From Mycobacterium botniense (lineage in GTDB: Bacteria; Actinomycetota; Actinomycetes; Mycobacteriales; Mycobacteriaceae), in NCBI RefSeq assembly GCF_010723305.1, contig NZ_BLKW01000004.1:124001-188000 (forward strand): a stretch of 64,000 nucleotides of DNA, in the 5' to 3' direction. The position numbers and the translations under genes are program-made. Positions 40,524-50,490 of this stretch are shown here, piece by piece. Numbering within the stretch: the first letter of the stretch is position 1; every line of letters begins with the position of its first letter. Below the pieces are notes generated by a model that saw nothing but the letters and a program-made list of their open reading frames with translations, had not been told where the DNA came from and searched no databases.

Positions 40524-40604
40524 CGGCGGCTGAGCTACCCGGCTACTTGGCGGCGGCTGAGCTACCCGGCTACTTGGCGGCGGCTGAGCTAGTCGGCTAC
40601 TTGG
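40524..40604 (-). repeat. Three 27-bp tandem repeats duplicating the 3' end of lpqT
   Basis: The unit CGGCGGCTGAGCTACCCGGC + TACTTGG occurs three times in a row; the third has AGT for ACC. Read on the minus strand each unit contains the codons GCC GCC AAG TAG, which are the last three codons and stop of lpqT, so the array gives lpqT three in-frame stop codons spaced nine codons apart. Confidence 0.9.
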
Positions 40605-41256
40605 CGGCGACGGTGAACCCGGCGATGATCGCTTCGACGTCGGAAGCCTGGGCGTAAGCCTGATCGGCCAGGCTGGTGATCGTCAGTTGAACCAGGTAGC
40701 GTTGGCTCGCCGGCGGCGCCCCGGTAGCGATGACGATCCGGCTCCAGCTGTGCAATCGCTTACCGCCCAGGTCGTAACTGCCTTGGATCATCGCCGACGG
40801 AAAGCCGCGGAAATCGGCCGTAGAGGCGTCCAGCCGCTTGAAGTTCTCCGCCAGTTCAGCGTCGTCGAAACCGTGTTTAACCGCGTCGGCGGCGTCGAAG
40901 TCCCCGCGCAGCTTGAACACCGACAGCATGGCATTCGGATAGGGACCGCCCTTGGCGATGACCTCGGTAGCCGGCGGAACGTTGGGGTTGCTGTATTTGG
41001 CCCAGCCCGGCGGGGTCGGCATCGACACGGTCAGATCGGTCAGCGTGTCCGGTGCCACCTGCTCTCCGGCCACACCGAGGTTGTTGAGGTACTGTCCGAA
41101 GGGAACCGGCGTCGTCGTACCCGTTGAAGTAGAAGATGCCGTAGTTGTGGTGGTTGTCCAGATCGATTGGTAGTCAGGAGTTTTTGGTTCGCAGCCGACG
41201 AGCCAGGCTGTCAGCGAAACCATCGCGACAACGGCCAACCGGGCAGGTGCCGTCAC
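40597..41256 (-). CDS. lpqT: Lipoprotein LpqT
   Basis: This 219-residue lipoprotein has a signal peptide with lipobox LVGC (lipidated Cys22) followed by a Thr/Ser-rich linker and a LpqN/LpqT-type globular domain of about 165 residues. LpqN family members bind trehalose lipids and MmpL3-pathway components in M. tuberculosis; LpqT itself is less studied. Its ATG overlaps the stop of the upstream arsC by four bases. The stop codon lies inside a 27-bp tandem repeat that repeats the final codons. Confidence 0.88.
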   Translation of the reverse strand: MTAPARLAVVAMVSLTAWLVGCEPKTPDYQSIWTTTTTTASSTSTGTTTPVPFGQYLNNLGVAGEQVAPDTLTDLTVSMPTPPGWAKYSNPNVPPATEVIAKGGPYPNAMLSVFKLRGDFDAADAVKHGFDDAELAENFKRLDASTADFRGFPSAMIQGSYDLGGKRLHSWSRIVIATGAPPASQRYLVQLTITSLADQAYAQASDVEAIIAGFTVAAK

Positions 41257-41609
41257 AGAATATCGCGCACCACCTCAGCCGGGCGGGCCAGCCGGGTGCC
41301 TTTGCGTGTGACGACGAAGGGGCGTTCGATGAGGATGGGGTGTTCGACCATCGCGTCGAGCAGCTCGTCGTCCGTCGCGCTGGCCAGGTTAAGTTCGGCG
41401 TACAGCGGTTCGCGCCTGCGTACCGCGGTGCGCGTGTCGATGCCAGCGTCGCGGATCATCGTCAGCAACTCGTCACGCGACGGTGGAGTCTTTAGATACT
41501 CGATGATCGTGGGTTCTACTCCGTTATCCCGCAGCAACTCCAGGGTTTTACGTGATGTGTTGCATTTGGGGTTGTGATAAATGACGGTGTTGTTCACCCT
41601 TCGAGCCAT
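41253..41609 (-). CDS. arsC: ArsC-type arsenate reductase (glutaredoxin-dependent family)
   Basis: This 118-residue thioredoxin-fold protein has the ArsC catalytic cysteine in NPKCNTSRKTLELL near residue 15 and the arginines for oxyanion binding in RREPLY near 65, IERPFVV near 94 and GTRLARP near 105. It would reduce arsenate with glutathione/glutaredoxin- or mycothiol-type thiols. Its ATG immediately follows the prsA stop (TAGATG) and its stop overlaps lpqT, so it is embedded in a tight operon. M. tuberculosis lacks a gene between prsA and lpqT. No arsenite exporter is nearby. Confidence 0.88.
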   Translation of the reverse strand: MARRVNNTVIYHNPKCNTSRKTLELLRDNGVEPTIIEYLKTPPSRDELLTMIRDAGIDTRTAVRRREPLYAELNLASATDDELLDAMVEHPILIERPFVVTRKGTRLARPAEVVRDIL

Positions 41610-42590
41610 CTATGCGTCCCCGTCGAATAACCCTGTCACTGAACCGTTTTCGAAGACCGCCCGAATCGTACTGGCCAGCAGCGGCGCGATGGAAAGGACG
41701 GTGAGCTGAGGGAAACGTTTATCCTCACCGATCGGTAGCGTGTTGGTGACGATGACCTCGCGGGCACCGCATTGAGCCAGCTGCTGCGGCGCAGGGTTGG
41801 AGAGCACGCCGTGGGTTGCCGCGACGATCACATCGCCGGCGCCGGCGTCGTGCAGCAGTGGCACCGCGGCGGCAATGGTGCCGCCGGTGTCGATCATGTC
41901 ATCGATCAGGATGCATGTCTTGCCGGTGACTTCGCCGACGACCCGGTTGGATTTGACCTGGTTGGGGACCCGGGGATCACGGGTCTTGTGGATAAAAGCC
42001 AAGGGGACACCGCCCAGCGAGTCGGCCCATTTCTCGGCGATGCGGACCCGGCCGGAATCGGGGGAGACCACCACCATGTCGTGGCCGGAATAGTTGTCCT
42101 TGATGTAGGCGGTCAGCAGGTGCTGGGCGCGCATGTGGTCGACTGGTCCGTCGAAAAAGCCTTGGATCTGATCGGTGTGCAGGTCGACGGTCACAATCCG
42201 GTCAGCGCCCGCCGTCTTGAGCAGGTCGGCGACAAGGCGCGCCGAGATCGGTTCGCGCCCGCGGTGTTTCTTGTCCTGTCGGGCGTAAGGATAGAACGGC
42301 AAAATGGCGGTGATCCGTTTGGCGCTGCCGCGTTTGAGCGCGTCCAGCATGATCAGCTGTTCCATCAACCACTTGTTCAGCGGCTCGGGATGTGATTGCA
42401 GCACGAACGCGTCGCAGCCGCGCACCGATTCGTGGTAGCGCACGAAGATCTCGCCGTTGGCGAAATCCCGGGCGGTCTGGGCGGTGACGTGGACGTTGAG
42501 CTCCTTAGCGACCTGCTCGGCCAGCTCGGGATGAGCGCGGCCGGCGAACAGCATCAGGTTTTTGCGGTTGTCCGTCCAATCGTGGCTCAA
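41610..42590 (-). CDS. prsA: Ribose-phosphate pyrophosphokinase
   Basis: This 326-residue PRPP synthetase supplies PRPP for nucleotides, histidine, tryptophan and, in mycobacteria, decaprenylphosphoryl arabinose. Signature segments are PYARQDKKHRGREPI near residue 97, VDLHTDQIQGFFDGPVDHM near 133 and CILIDDMIDTGGT near 227 (the PRPP-binding loop). It starts at TTG 42590 with a G-rich ribosome-binding stretch seven bases upstream. It lies behind glmU, the common actinobacterial arrangement. Confidence 0.95.
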   Translation of the reverse strand: MSHDWTDNRKNLMLFAGRAHPELAEQVAKELNVHVTAQTARDFANGEIFVRYHESVRGCDAFVLQSHPEPLNKWLMEQLIMLDALKRGSAKRITAILPFYPYARQDKKHRGREPISARLVADLLKTAGADRIVTVDLHTDQIQGFFDGPVDHMRAQHLLTAYIKDNYSGHDMVVVSPDSGRVRIAEKWADSLGGVPLAFIHKTRDPRVPNQVKSNRVVGEVTGKTCILIDDMIDTGGTIAAAVPLLHDAGAGDVIVAATHGVLSNPAPQQLAQCGAREVIVTNTLPIGEDKRFPQLTVLSIAPLLASTIRAVFENGSVTGLFDGDA

Positions 42591-42683
42591 CGTGCTGCCC
42601 CCGCCGCTCGGGATTGTGTCCGCTTTATCGTACGTAGCCGAACACGGGTAGGAGTGCGGGGGTTGCCGAATCGGCAGCGAAAA

Positions 42684-44168
42684 TCACGGTGCTTGATCGG
42701 GCCGGTGTGGCGGTGCTGAGTGCTTTGCGGCGGCACGTGCTTTCTCAGCTGCTTGGGCGGCCGCACTTCCCGGGCGTTTACGCAGAACCCAGCCGTCGAT
42801 ATTGCGTTGTGAGCCGGCTGACACTGCCAACGCGCCCGGTGGGACGTCGTGGCGGACGACCGTCCCGGCGCCGGTGTATGCGCCGTCTCCGACGGTAACC
42901 GGCGCCACGAACATGGTGTCGGACCCGGCGCGCACATGCGAGCCGACAGTGGTTCGCTGCTTGGATTCGCCGTCATAGTTGACGAACACACTGGACGCGC
43001 CGATATTGCTGTGCTCCCCGATATCGGCGTCGCCGACGTAGGTCAGGTGCGGCACCTTAGTGCCGGTGCCGATGGTGCAGTTTTTCGTCTCCACAAACGC
43101 CCCGAGTTTGCCGTCGGCGCCCAGCACAGTCCCGGGCCGTAGGTACGTGAATGGGCCCACCGCGGCGCCCTCACCGATCGACGCGGATATCCCATGGGTG
43201 CGGACCACAGATGCGCGCTCCCCGACGGTCACGTCGGTCAGGGTGGTGTCTGGGCCGACGACGCAACCCGCGCCGACGCGGGTGCGGCCCAGCAACTGCG
43301 TTCCCGGCTGGATCACGGTGTCGCGGCCGATCGTCACGTCGATGTCGATCCACGTGGTCGCCGGATCGACAATCGTCACACCGGCCAGTTGGTGGGTGGC
43401 CACGATGCGGCGGTTCAGTTCGGCGCTCAGTTCGGCCAGCTGCACCCGGTTGTTGACGCCGGCGACCAGCGCGCTGTCATCGACGTGCCGGGCACGGACG
43501 GGCTGGCCGTCTTGCCGGAGGATGGCGACGACATCGGTGAGGTAGAGCTCGTGTTGGGCATTGTCGGCGGAGAGACGGCTCAGCGCCGAACGCAGGGGGG
43601 CGATGTCGAAGGCATAAACCCCGGCGTTGACTTCGCGAATCTGCCGCTGCGACGGGGTGGCGTCGGCTTGCTCGACGATCCCGATCACTTCGTGGTCCTG
43701 GGTGCGCAGGATGCGACCGTAGCCGGTGGGGTCGCTGAGGGTCGTGGTCAGCACGGTCACCGCCGCCGACCATGAGCTGTGGCCCGCGATCAGGTCGGCC
43801 AGAGTCTCGGCATCCAGCAGCGGGATGTCACCGGAGGTGACTACCACGACACCGCTGTAATTATCAGGCAGCGCAGACAGGCCGCACAGCACGGCGTGTC
43901 CGGTGCCGAGCGGTCGGTCTTGTATCGCGATGTCGATCGGGCGCCCGAGCGTGTCCGCCAGCTCAGCGATCGCCGGCGCAATGAGTTGGTGATCCTGGCC
44001 GAGGACCACGACGACATGCTGCGGCGCGAGTTTGGCGACCGCATGCAGCGAGTGGGACAGCATGCTGCGGCCGGCGAGAGTGTGCAGCACCTTCGGGGTG
44101 TCCGACCGCATTCGGGTGCCGGCCCCTGCCGCCAGAACCAGGACCGCCGATTCGCCTTGAGTCGTCAT
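42684..44168 (-). CDS. glmU: Bifunctional GlmU (GlcN-1-P acetyltransferase / UDP-GlcNAc pyrophosphorylase)
   Basis: This 494-residue enzyme makes UDP-GlcNAc for peptidoglycan and arabinogalactan. The N-terminal uridylyltransferase half begins with [19 protein letters not shown], and the C-terminal half is a left-handed beta helix (hexapeptide repeats such as [20 protein letters not shown]) ending in a disordered basic tail. The ATG at 44168 is favoured by GGGAAAGG five bases upstream and by family alignment. It is the first gene of the glmU-prsA-arsC-lpqT operon. Confidence 0.95.
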   Translation of the reverse strand: MTTQGESAVLVLAAGAGTRMRSDTPKVLHTLAGRSMLSHSLHAVAKLAPQHVVVVLGQDHQLIAPAIAELADTLGRPIDIAIQDRPLGTGHAVLCGLSALPDNYSGVVVVTSGDIPLLDAETLADLIAGHSSWSAAVTVLTTTLSDPTGYGRILRTQDHEVIGIVEQADATPSQRQIREVNAGVYAFDIAPLRSALSRLSADNAQHELYLTDVVAILRQDGQPVRARHVDDSALVAGVNNRVQLAELSAELNRRIVATHQLAGVTIVDPATTWIDIDVTIGRDTVIQPGTQLLGRTRVGAGCVVGPDTTLTDVTVGERASVVRTHGISASIGEGAAVGPFTYLRPGTVLGADGKLGAFVETKNCTIGTGTKVPHLTYVGDADIGEHSNIGASSVFVNYDGESKQRTTVGSHVRAGSDTMFVAPVTVGDGAYTGAGTVVRHDVPPGALAVSAGSQRNIDGWVLRKRPGSAAAQAAEKARAAAKHSAPPHRPDQAP

Positions 44169-44327
44169 GAACACCTTTCCCACGTGGGCGTGGCTGTGAC
44201 CGCCGACATGCCGTCCAGCGTGTCATCTTCTGCCCGTGCCGGGCAAAATTTGCGGCAAATTGTGAACCTGGACCGTGCGGCGCCGGGGCGCCCCGTGGGC
44301 ATCGTGTCCCGACAGGGCCGCGATCTG

Positions 44328-44399
44328 CTCCGTCGCCAGGACTCGAACCTGAACTCTCAGAACCAAAATCTGATGTGCTGCCGATTACACCACGACGGA
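44328..44399 (-). tRNA. tRNA-Gln (anticodon TTG)
   Basis: On the minus strand acceptor TCCGTCG pairs with CGACGGA, the anticodon stem TCAGA/TCTGA encloses the loop TTTTGGT (anticodon TTG), and the T arm is TCAGG-TTCGAGT-CCTGG. The discriminator base is G, as for tRNA-Gln. The 3' CCA is not encoded and must be added. Confidence 0.96.
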
Positions 44400-44490
44400 T
44401 CGTTCGGTGGCAGTCAGCCACGATGACCGACCGCTGAGCTGCGGCGGCCACAGCGACGGACTGCGCCACTGATTCTCCCGTGACTTTAGT

Positions 44491-44757
44491 CCGACGACGA
44501 TGCGGGCCGGTTGCGGCCCGAGGAGGAGTTGGACAATTGGGCCCGGTCCGACGACGATGTGGGCCGGTTGCGGCCCGAGGAGGAGTTGGACAATTGGGCC
44601 CGGTCCGACGACGATGTGGGCCGGTTGCGGCCCGAGGAGGAGTTGGACAATTGGGCCCGGTCCGACGACGATGTGGGCCGGTTGCGGCCCGAGGAGGAGT
44701 CGGACAATTGGGCCCGGTCCGACGACGATGCGGGCCGGTTGCGGCCCGAGGAGGAGT
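44491..44757 (+). repeat. Tandem array of a 57-bp repeat, about 4.7 units
   Basis: Unit starts lie at 44491, 44548, 44605, 44662 and 44719 (partial). Each unit contains CCGACGACGATG[C/T]GGGCCGG, TTG, CGGCCCGAGGAGGAGT, GGACAATTGGGCCCGGT. GGGCCG and CGGCCC can form a hairpin in every unit. Units differ at only two positions (C/T after GATG, T/C in GAGT[T/C]GG). The array lies between tRNA-Gln and a TetR gene and ends about 35 bp before the TetR start. It is likely to vary in copy number between strains. Confidence 0.95.
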
Positions 44758-44779
44758 CAAAATCGGGTCGGCCAACCGA

Positions 44780-44785
44780 TACGCT
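44780..44785 (+). promoter_or_regulatory. -10 hexamer for a leaderless TetR message
   Basis: TACGCT lies so that the expected transcription start, six to seven bases downstream, falls on the GTG start codon at 44792. Confidence 0.5.
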
Positions 44786-44791
44786 GGGAGG

Positions 44792-45427
44792 GTGGCAGCG
44801 CCGGAAAAGGAGGTGCGCGCACCGCGGGCCAGGATGACCGGGAGTGAGCGCCGACATCAACTCATCGATATTGCGCGGTCGCTGTTTGCCGAACGTGGTT
44901 ACGACGGGACCTCCATCGAGGAGATCGCGCAGCGGGCCAATGTGTCGAAACCGGTCGTCTACGAGCATTTCGGCGGCAAGGAGGGGCTATATGCCGTGGT
45001 CGTCGACCGGGAGATGTCGGCGCTGCTGGACGGCATCACGTCCTCGCTGACCAATAACCGCTCCCGGGTACGGGTGGAGCGGGTCGCGCTGGCGTTGCTG
45101 ACCTACGTCGAAGAGCGCACCGACGGGTTTCGCATCCTCATCCGCGACTCCCCCGCGGCGATCACCTCGGGCACCTATTCCACCCTGCTCAACGATGCGG
45201 TCAGCCAGGTCAGCTCGATCCTGGCCGGCGACTTCGCCCGCCGGGGCCTGGACCCGGACATGGCGCCGCTGTATGCGCAGGCGCTGGTGGGTTCGGTGTC
45301 CATGACGGCGCAGTGGTGGCTTGACGCGCGCGAACCCAAAAAAGAAGTCGTGGCCGCGCACCTGGTCAACCTGGTGTGGAACGGGCTGACTCACCTGGAA
45401 GCCGATCCGCATCTGCAGGACGAATAA
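44792..45427 (+). CDS. TetR-family transcriptional regulator (Rv1019-like)
   Basis: This 211-residue regulator has an N-terminal helix-turn-helix (LFAERGYDGTSIEEIAQRANVSKPVVYEHFGGKEGLY) and a helical ligand-binding C-terminal domain. It is very close to M. tuberculosis Rv1019, which is reported to repress its own operon. The GTG at 44792 begins a conserved basic tail, and a -10 hexamer upstream predicts leaderless transcription; ATG 44834 is the alternative. A 57-bp tandem repeat array ends just upstream. It is convergent with the LysA-like gene, only four bases apart. Confidence 0.9.
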   Translation: MAAPEKEVRAPRARMTGSERRHQLIDIARSLFAERGYDGTSIEEIAQRANVSKPVVYEHFGGKEGLYAVVVDREMSALLDGITSSLTNNRSRVRVERVALALLTYVEERTDGFRILIRDSPAAITSGTYSTLLNDAVSQVSSILAGDFARRGLDPDMAPLYAQALVGSVSMTAQWWLDAREPKKEVVAAHLVNLVWNGLTHLEADPHLQDE

Positions 45428-45431
45428 GCCC

Positions 45432-46715
45432 TCAGCCCCGGTCGCGTGCCAGCAGGTCCGCGGTCGTTTCGCGGCGAACCAGTTCCCGGGCGCGGCCATC
45501 CTTGACGGCGACCACCGGCGGTCGGCCGACCAGGGTGTAGTTCGACGCCATGCTGTGGTGGTAGGCGCCGGTGCAGGCCACCGCGAGCAGATCGCCGGGA
45601 TGCACATCGGATGGGAGCTCGATCTCATGAGCGATCTCGTCGCCGGCTGCACAGTGCCGGCCTGCAACGCTCACCTGCTGCTTCGGCCCTAGCGAGTGCC
45701 GGTTCGCCAGGACCGCAGTGCATTTCGCGCGGTACCGTGCTGCCTGCGGGTTATCGCTCATTCCGCCGTCGACAACGACCGAGGTCCCGCCGCCCGGCCG
45801 CGTGTTGACCGAGCACACCCGGTACAGCGTGACACCGGCGCGGCCGCTGATGCCCCGACCGGGTTCGACGACCACAACCGGGCGGGGAAACCGTTCCGCC
45901 GCGCAGGCCATATCCAGCGTGTCATCGATGACATCGCCCAGCTGCACGAGGTCCAGTTCTGGATCATTCGAGCCATAAGGGATGCCGTGGCCCCCGCCGA
46001 TATTCAACTCGGTGAGGATGACGCCGCAGCGGGCATGGATGTCGGCCATCGCCGCGATCATCTGCCGAATCGGCTCGCCGTAGCGGGCCGCGTCGGTGAT
46101 CTGCGAGCCGATATGGCAGTGCAGCCCGACCAGATCGAGGTTGTGATGGGCCAGCACCCGCGCCACATCCTCGGGTTGCTGGTGGATATCCGTACCCGGT
46201 GTCACCCGGAGAAGTACCCGTTGGCGGCGGGCCGCCAGGCCCGCGAGGTAGGCGATTTCGATGTCGGGATCAACCACGATGCGCCCGACTCCCACCCGCA
46301 CCGCCGCGCGCAACTCCTCGACCGATCTGGCGTTGCCGTGCATGACGATGCGGGCCGGGTCGACACCACCGCCTATCGCGGTCGTCAGCTCACCGGCTGA
46401 GCACACAGCGAGGCCAAGGCCCTCTTCGCGTGCCCATCGCGCCACCGCGATGGTCAGCAACGCTGCAGCGGAGTAGACGATTTCGGCGCCGCGCAACACC
46501 TTGCGATAACGGCGGGCGCGATACCGGAAGTCGGTTTCGTCGAGCACGTAAACCGGCGTTCGAAACTGGTCGGCGATATCGGTCACCGGCACCTCGCCAA
46601 TACAGAGCCGGCCCTCCTCGTCGGCGTGTGTGGTGATCGGCCAGATCAACGGATCGAACCGCGGTGGGGCGGCACGGCCGACGGACGGCAGGACGTCCAC
46701 CAAGGTTGTGCTCAT
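45432..46715 (-). CDS. LysA-like (group IV decarboxylase fold) protein lacking the PLP lysine
   Basis: This 427-residue protein has the full alanine-racemase-type barrel and C-terminal beta domain of diaminopimelate decarboxylase: LVGLHCHIGSQI, LNIGGGHGIPY, VVVEPGRGISG, VVDGGMSDNPQ and ACTGAYHHSM. The PLP lysine motif (YASKAF in LysA) reads YSAAAL, with Ala84 (codon GCA) in place of lysine. The substrate-binding CESGD motif reads CAAGD at residues 355-359. It is therefore unlikely to be a classical PLP decarboxylase. M. tuberculosis has no gene here; its true LysA (Rv1293) lies elsewhere. Function unknown. Confidence 0.88.
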   Translation of the reverse strand: MSTTLVDVLPSVGRAAPPRFDPLIWPITTHADEEGRLCIGEVPVTDIADQFRTPVYVLDETDFRYRARRYRKVLRGAEIVYSAAALLTIAVARWAREEGLGLAVCSAGELTTAIGGGVDPARIVMHGNARSVEELRAAVRVGVGRIVVDPDIEIAYLAGLAARRQRVLLRVTPGTDIHQQPEDVARVLAHHNLDLVGLHCHIGSQITDAARYGEPIRQMIAAMADIHARCGVILTELNIGGGHGIPYGSNDPELDLVQLGDVIDDTLDMACAAERFPRPVVVVEPGRGISGRAGVTLYRVCSVNTRPGGGTSVVVDGGMSDNPQAARYRAKCTAVLANRHSLGPKQQVSVAGRHCAAGDEIAHEIELPSDVHPGDLLAVACTGAYHHSMASNYTLVGRPPVVAVKDGRARELVRRETTADLLARDRG

Positions 46716-46806
46716 GCATTCACGGTGCGCCTGAGCCGCAGCAGATGTGGCCTTCCTTACAGATCCTTGACGGCGCCGGACCGAAAATTGACGAACTTCT
46801 TCGCCC

Positions 46807-46812
46807 TACAAT
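46807..46812 (+). promoter_or_regulatory. -10 hexamer of mfd
   Basis: TACAAT ends nine bases before the mfd ATG, so the message should be leaderless or have only about three leader bases. Confidence 0.5.
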
Positions 46813-46821
46813 GGCGGCATC

Positions 46822-49800
46822 ATGACCGCACCGGGGCCTGCCTCCCCAGACACCCCGATCGCGGGGCTCGTCGAATTAGCGCTGACCGCGCCCGCATTCC
46901 AGGAACTCATCGAGCGCACCGCTGACCGGCCTGCCGAGCTGGCGCTCGTCGGACCGGCCAGCGCCCGGCCGTTCGTGGCCAGTGCGCTGAGCCGCCAGGG
47001 GCCACTGCTGGTGGTCACCGCCACCGGCAGGGAAGCTGAGGACTTGGCCGCCGAGCTGGGCGGGGTCTTCGGCGACGCGGTGGCGATGTTCCCGGCCTGG
47101 GAGACCCTGCCGCATGAGCGGCTCTCGCCGGGTGTGGACACGATGGGTGCGCGCGTTTCGCTGCTGCGCAGGCTCGCCCACCCCGAAGATGCCCGCCTGG
47201 GGCCCCCGCTTCGGGTGGTGGTGACGCCCGTGCGTTCGCTGCTTCAGCCAATGGTGCAGCGTTTAGGCGAGATCGAGCCGCTGACCCTCACTGTCGGTCA
47301 GGAGATCGCCTTCGAGACCGTGATCAGACGGCTGGTCGAGCTGGCGTACACCAGGTCGGATATGGTGGGGCGGCGCGGCGAATTCGCAGTCCGCGGCGGA
47401 ATCCTCGACGTGTTCCCACCGACCGCTGAGCACCCGGTGCGCGTCGAGTTCTGGGGCGACGAGATCAGCGAGATGCGGATGTTCTCGGTCGCCGATCAGC
47501 GTTCTCTGCCCGAGATCCGCATCGACACGGTGGTTGCGGTCGCATGCCGTGAACTGCTGTTGACCGACGACGTGCGAAGCCGCGCAGCCGCATTGGCCGC
47601 ACAATATCCCCCGGGCAGCGATGCGATGAGCGGCAGCACCGCCGACATGCTGGCCAAGCTGGCCGACGGCATCCCGGTCGACGGTATGGAGGCCCTGTTA
47701 CCCGTTTTGTATCCCGGCCAGTTGACACTGCTGGTCGACCAGCTGGCCGAAGGCACCCCGGTGCTGGTCTGCGATCCGGAGAAGGTCCGCGCCCGGGCCG
47801 CCGACCTGATCACAACCGGCCGCGAATTCCTGGAAGCCTCCTGGTCGGTGGCCGCCCTGGGCACCAGCACGGAACCCAGCGCACCCATCGACGTCACGCA
47901 GCTGGGCGGTTCGGGATTCATCGAATACGAGGAGCTGGTCACTGCGGCTCGGCGGTCGGGCCATCCATGGTGGACGTTGAGTCAGCTGTCCGGCGAGTCG
48001 GCGATCGAGCTGGACATCCGCGCTGCGCCGTCGGCGCGTGGGCACCAGCGCGACATCGACAACATCTTCGCGATGCTGCGCGCACACGTGCTGACCGGAG
48101 GGGCCACCGGCGGATACGCGGCGGTTGTTGCGCCCGGAACTGGAACCGTGCACCGCGTTTTGGAGCAGTTGGCCGAATCCGACACGCCGGCAACCATATT
48201 GGAATCTGGGGCGGTACCGAGGCCGGGTGTTGTCGGGGTGCTCAAGGGTCCGTTGCACAACGGTGTGGTGGTGCCCGGCGCCAACCTGGTCGTCGTCACC
48301 GAGACCGATCTGACCGGTAACCGGCTGGGCGGCACCGACGGCAAACGGCTGGCGGCCAAACGCCGGAATGTCGTCGACCCGCTGGCGCTGACCCCCGGTG
48401 ATTTGGTGGTTCACGACCAGCACGGGATCGGGCGATTTCTGGAGATGGTTGAACGCACCGTCGGCGGGGCCCGCCGCGAGTACTTGGTATTGGAGTACGC
48501 GGCGAGCCGGTCATCGAATAAGACTCGCCAGCAAACCGACAAGCTCTATGTCCCGATGGATTCGCTGCATCTGCTGTCGCGTTATGTGGGCGGACCGGCG
48601 CCGGCGCTTTCCCGGCTGGGCGGCAGCGACTGGGCCAACACCAAGACCAAGGCGCGTCGTGCGGTGCGTGAAATCGCCAGCGAACTGGTGGCGCTGTACG
48701 CCAAGCGCCAGGCCACACCGGGTTTTGCGTTCAGCCCCGATACCCCGTGGCAGGCCGAGATGGAGGACGCGTTCGGCTTCACCGAGACCGCCGATCAGCT
48801 CACGGCGATTCACGAGGTCAAAGCCGACATGGAAAAGCCGATCCCAATGGACCGGGTGATCTGCGGCGACGTCGGGTATGGCAAGACCGAGATCGCGGTT
48901 CGGGCAGCCTTCAAGGCGGTGCAGGACGGCAAACAGGTTGCCGTGCTGGTGCCCACCACGCTGCTGGCCGACCAGCACCTGCAAACCTTCACTGAGCGCA
49001 TGGCCGGTTTCCCGGTCACGATCAAAGGCCTGTCCCGGTTCACCGGTCCGGCCGAGTCACGTGCGGTGCTCGACGGTCTGGCCGACGGCAGCGTGGACAT
49101 TGTGATCGGCACTCATCGGCTGCTGCAGACCGGGGTGCGCTGGAAAGACCTGGGTCTGGTGATTGTCGACGAGGAGCACCGCTTTGGGGTTGAGCACAAA
49201 GAGCACATCAAAAGCCTGCGCACCCACATCGACGTGCTGACCATGAGTGCCACCCCGATCCCGCGCACACTGGAGATGAGTCTGGCCGGGATCCGGGAGA
49301 TGTCGACAATCCTCACCCCGCCCGAGGACCGCTACCCGGTGCTGACCTATGTCGGTCCGCAGAATGACAAGCAGATCGCCGCTGCCCTACGGCGCGAGCT
49401 GCTCCGCGATGGCCAGGCGTTCTACATCCACAACCGGGTCAGTTCCATCGACGCCGCCGCCGCCCGGGTGCGCGCGCTGGTGCCCGAAGCCCGGGTGGCG
49501 GTGGCGCACGGACAGATGCCCGAAGATCTGCTGGAACGCACCGTGCAGGGGTTCTGGAACCGTGAATACGACATCCTGGTGTGCACCACGGTCGTGGAGG
49601 CCGGTCTGGACATCTCCAACGCCAACACGCTGATCGTCGAGCGCGCCGACATGTTCGGGCTCTCCCAGCTGCACCAGCTGCGCGGCCGGGTCGGTCGCGG
49701 CCGTGAGCGCGGCTACGCCTACTTTCTCTACCCGCCCGACGCGTCGCTCACCGAGACGGCCTATGACCGGCTTGCCACCATCGCACAGAACAACGAACTG

Positions 49801-50490
49801 GGTGCAGGCATGGCGGTCGCGCTGAAAGACCTCGAGATCCGCGGCGCCGGCAACGTCTTGGGTGTGGAGCAGTCCGGCCATGTGGCCGGCGTCGGATTCG
49901 ACCTGTACGTGCGTTTGGTCGGAGAGGCCGTCGAAGCCTACCGCGCGGCCGTCGACGGTCAGACCGTCACCAGCGCCGAGGAACCCAAAGACGTGCGCAT
50001 CGACCTGCCGGTCGACGCGCACCTGCCCGTGGACTACATCGCCAGCGACCGGCTGCGGCTGGAGGGCTATCGGCGGCTGGCCGCCGCCACCTCTGACACC
50101 GAGGTGGCGGCCGTTGTCGACGAGCTGACCGACCGCTATGGACCGTTGCCCGAGCCTGCCCGTCGGCTGGTGGCGGTGGCCCGGCTGCGGCTGTTGTGCC
50201 GCTCCTCCGGTATTACCGAGGTAACCGCCGTCTCGGAGGCGACCGTGCGACTATCGCCGGTGACGCTTCCGGATTCCGCGCAGGTGCGGCTCAAGCGCCT
50301 GTACCCGGGCGCGCGCTATCGCGCCACCACGGCGACCGTGCAGGTTCCGATCCCCCGGGCCGGGGACGGCGTCAGTGCACCCCGGCTTCGTGACCTGGAA
50401 TTGGTGCAGATGGTGGCCGGCCTGGTAGCAGCGCTCAATGGAAAATCGCAGGCAGAAGTTGGTATAACGAGTTCCGTACCCGCCCGATGA
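46822..50490 (+). CDS. mfd: Transcription-repair coupling factor Mfd
   Basis: This 1222-residue translocase removes stalled RNA polymerase and recruits UvrA. The N-terminal UvrB-homology region contains [23 protein letters not shown]. The RNA-polymerase interaction domain is marked by [17 protein letters not shown] near residue 530. RecG-like helicase motifs follow: Walker [10 protein letters not shown] near 685, the DEEH box near 785, SATPIPRTL near 812 and [17 protein letters not shown] near 953. The C-terminal TRCF domain is complete. It is divergent from the LysA-like gene with 106 bp between starts. Confidence 0.96.
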   Translation: MTAPGPASPDTPIAGLVELALTAPAFQELIERTADRPAELALVGPASARPFVASALSRQGPLLVVTATGREAEDLAAELGGVFGDAVAMFPAWETLPHERLSPGVDTMGARVSLLRRLAHPEDARLGPPLRVVVTPVRSLLQPMVQRLGEIEPLTLTVGQEIAFETVIRRLVELAYTRSDMVGRRGEFAVRGGILDVFPPTAEHPVRVEFWGDEISEMRMFSVADQRSLPEIRIDTVVAVACRELLLTDDVRSRAAALAAQYPPGSDAMSGSTADMLAKLADGIPVDGMEALLPVLYPGQLTLLVDQLAEGTPVLVCDPEKVRARAADLITTGREFLEASWSVAALGTSTEPSAPIDVTQLGGSGFIEYEELVTAARRSGHPWWTLSQLSGESAIELDIRAAPSARGHQRDIDNIFAMLRAHVLTGGATGGYAAVVAPGTGTVHRVLEQLAESDTPATILESGAVPRPGVVGVLKGPLHNGVVVPGANLVVVTETDLTGNRLGGTDGKRLAAKRRNVVDPLALTPGDLVVHDQHGIGRFLEMVERTVGGARREYLVLEYAASRSSNKTRQQTDKLYVPMDSLHLLSRYVGGPAPALSRLGGSDWANTKTKARRAVREIASELVALYAKRQATPGFAFSPDTPWQAEMEDAFGFTETADQLTAIHEVKADMEKPIPMDRVICGDVGYGKTEIAVRAAFKAVQDGKQVAVLVPTTLLADQHLQTFTERMAGFPVTIKGLSRFTGPAESRAVLDGLADGSVDIVIGTHRLLQTGVRWKDLGLVIVDEEHRFGVEHKEHIKSLRTHIDVLTMSATPIPRTLEMSLAGIREMSTILTPPEDRYPVLTYVGPQNDKQIAAALRRELLRDGQAFYIHNRVSSIDAAAARVRALVPEARVAVAHGQMPEDLLERTVQGFWNREYDILVCTTVVEAGLDISNANTLIVERADMFGLSQLHQLRGRVGRGRERGYAYFLYPPDASLTETAYDRLATIAQNNELGAGMAVALKDLEIRGAGNVLGVEQSGHVAGVGFDLYVRLVGEAVEAYRAAVDGQTVTSAEEPKDVRIDLPVDAHLPVDYIASDRLRLEGYRRLAAATSDTEVAAVVDELTDRYGPLPEPARRLVAVARLRLLCRSSGITEVTAVSEATVRLSPVTLPDSAQVRLKRLYPGARYRATTATVQVPIPRAGDGVSAPRLRDLELVQMVAGLVAALNGKSQAEVGITSSVPAR

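Noticed and set aside
44491..44757. CRISPR array
   Set aside because: Units are directly adjacent with no unique spacers, and no cas genes are present.
43963..44775. Long open frames on both strands through the 57-bp repeats (for example a 270-residue Pro/Arg-rich frame on the minus strand)
   Set aside because: The repeat length is divisible by three and lacks stops in several frames, so open frames arise automatically. The minus-strand frame also overlaps tRNA-Gln and glmU.
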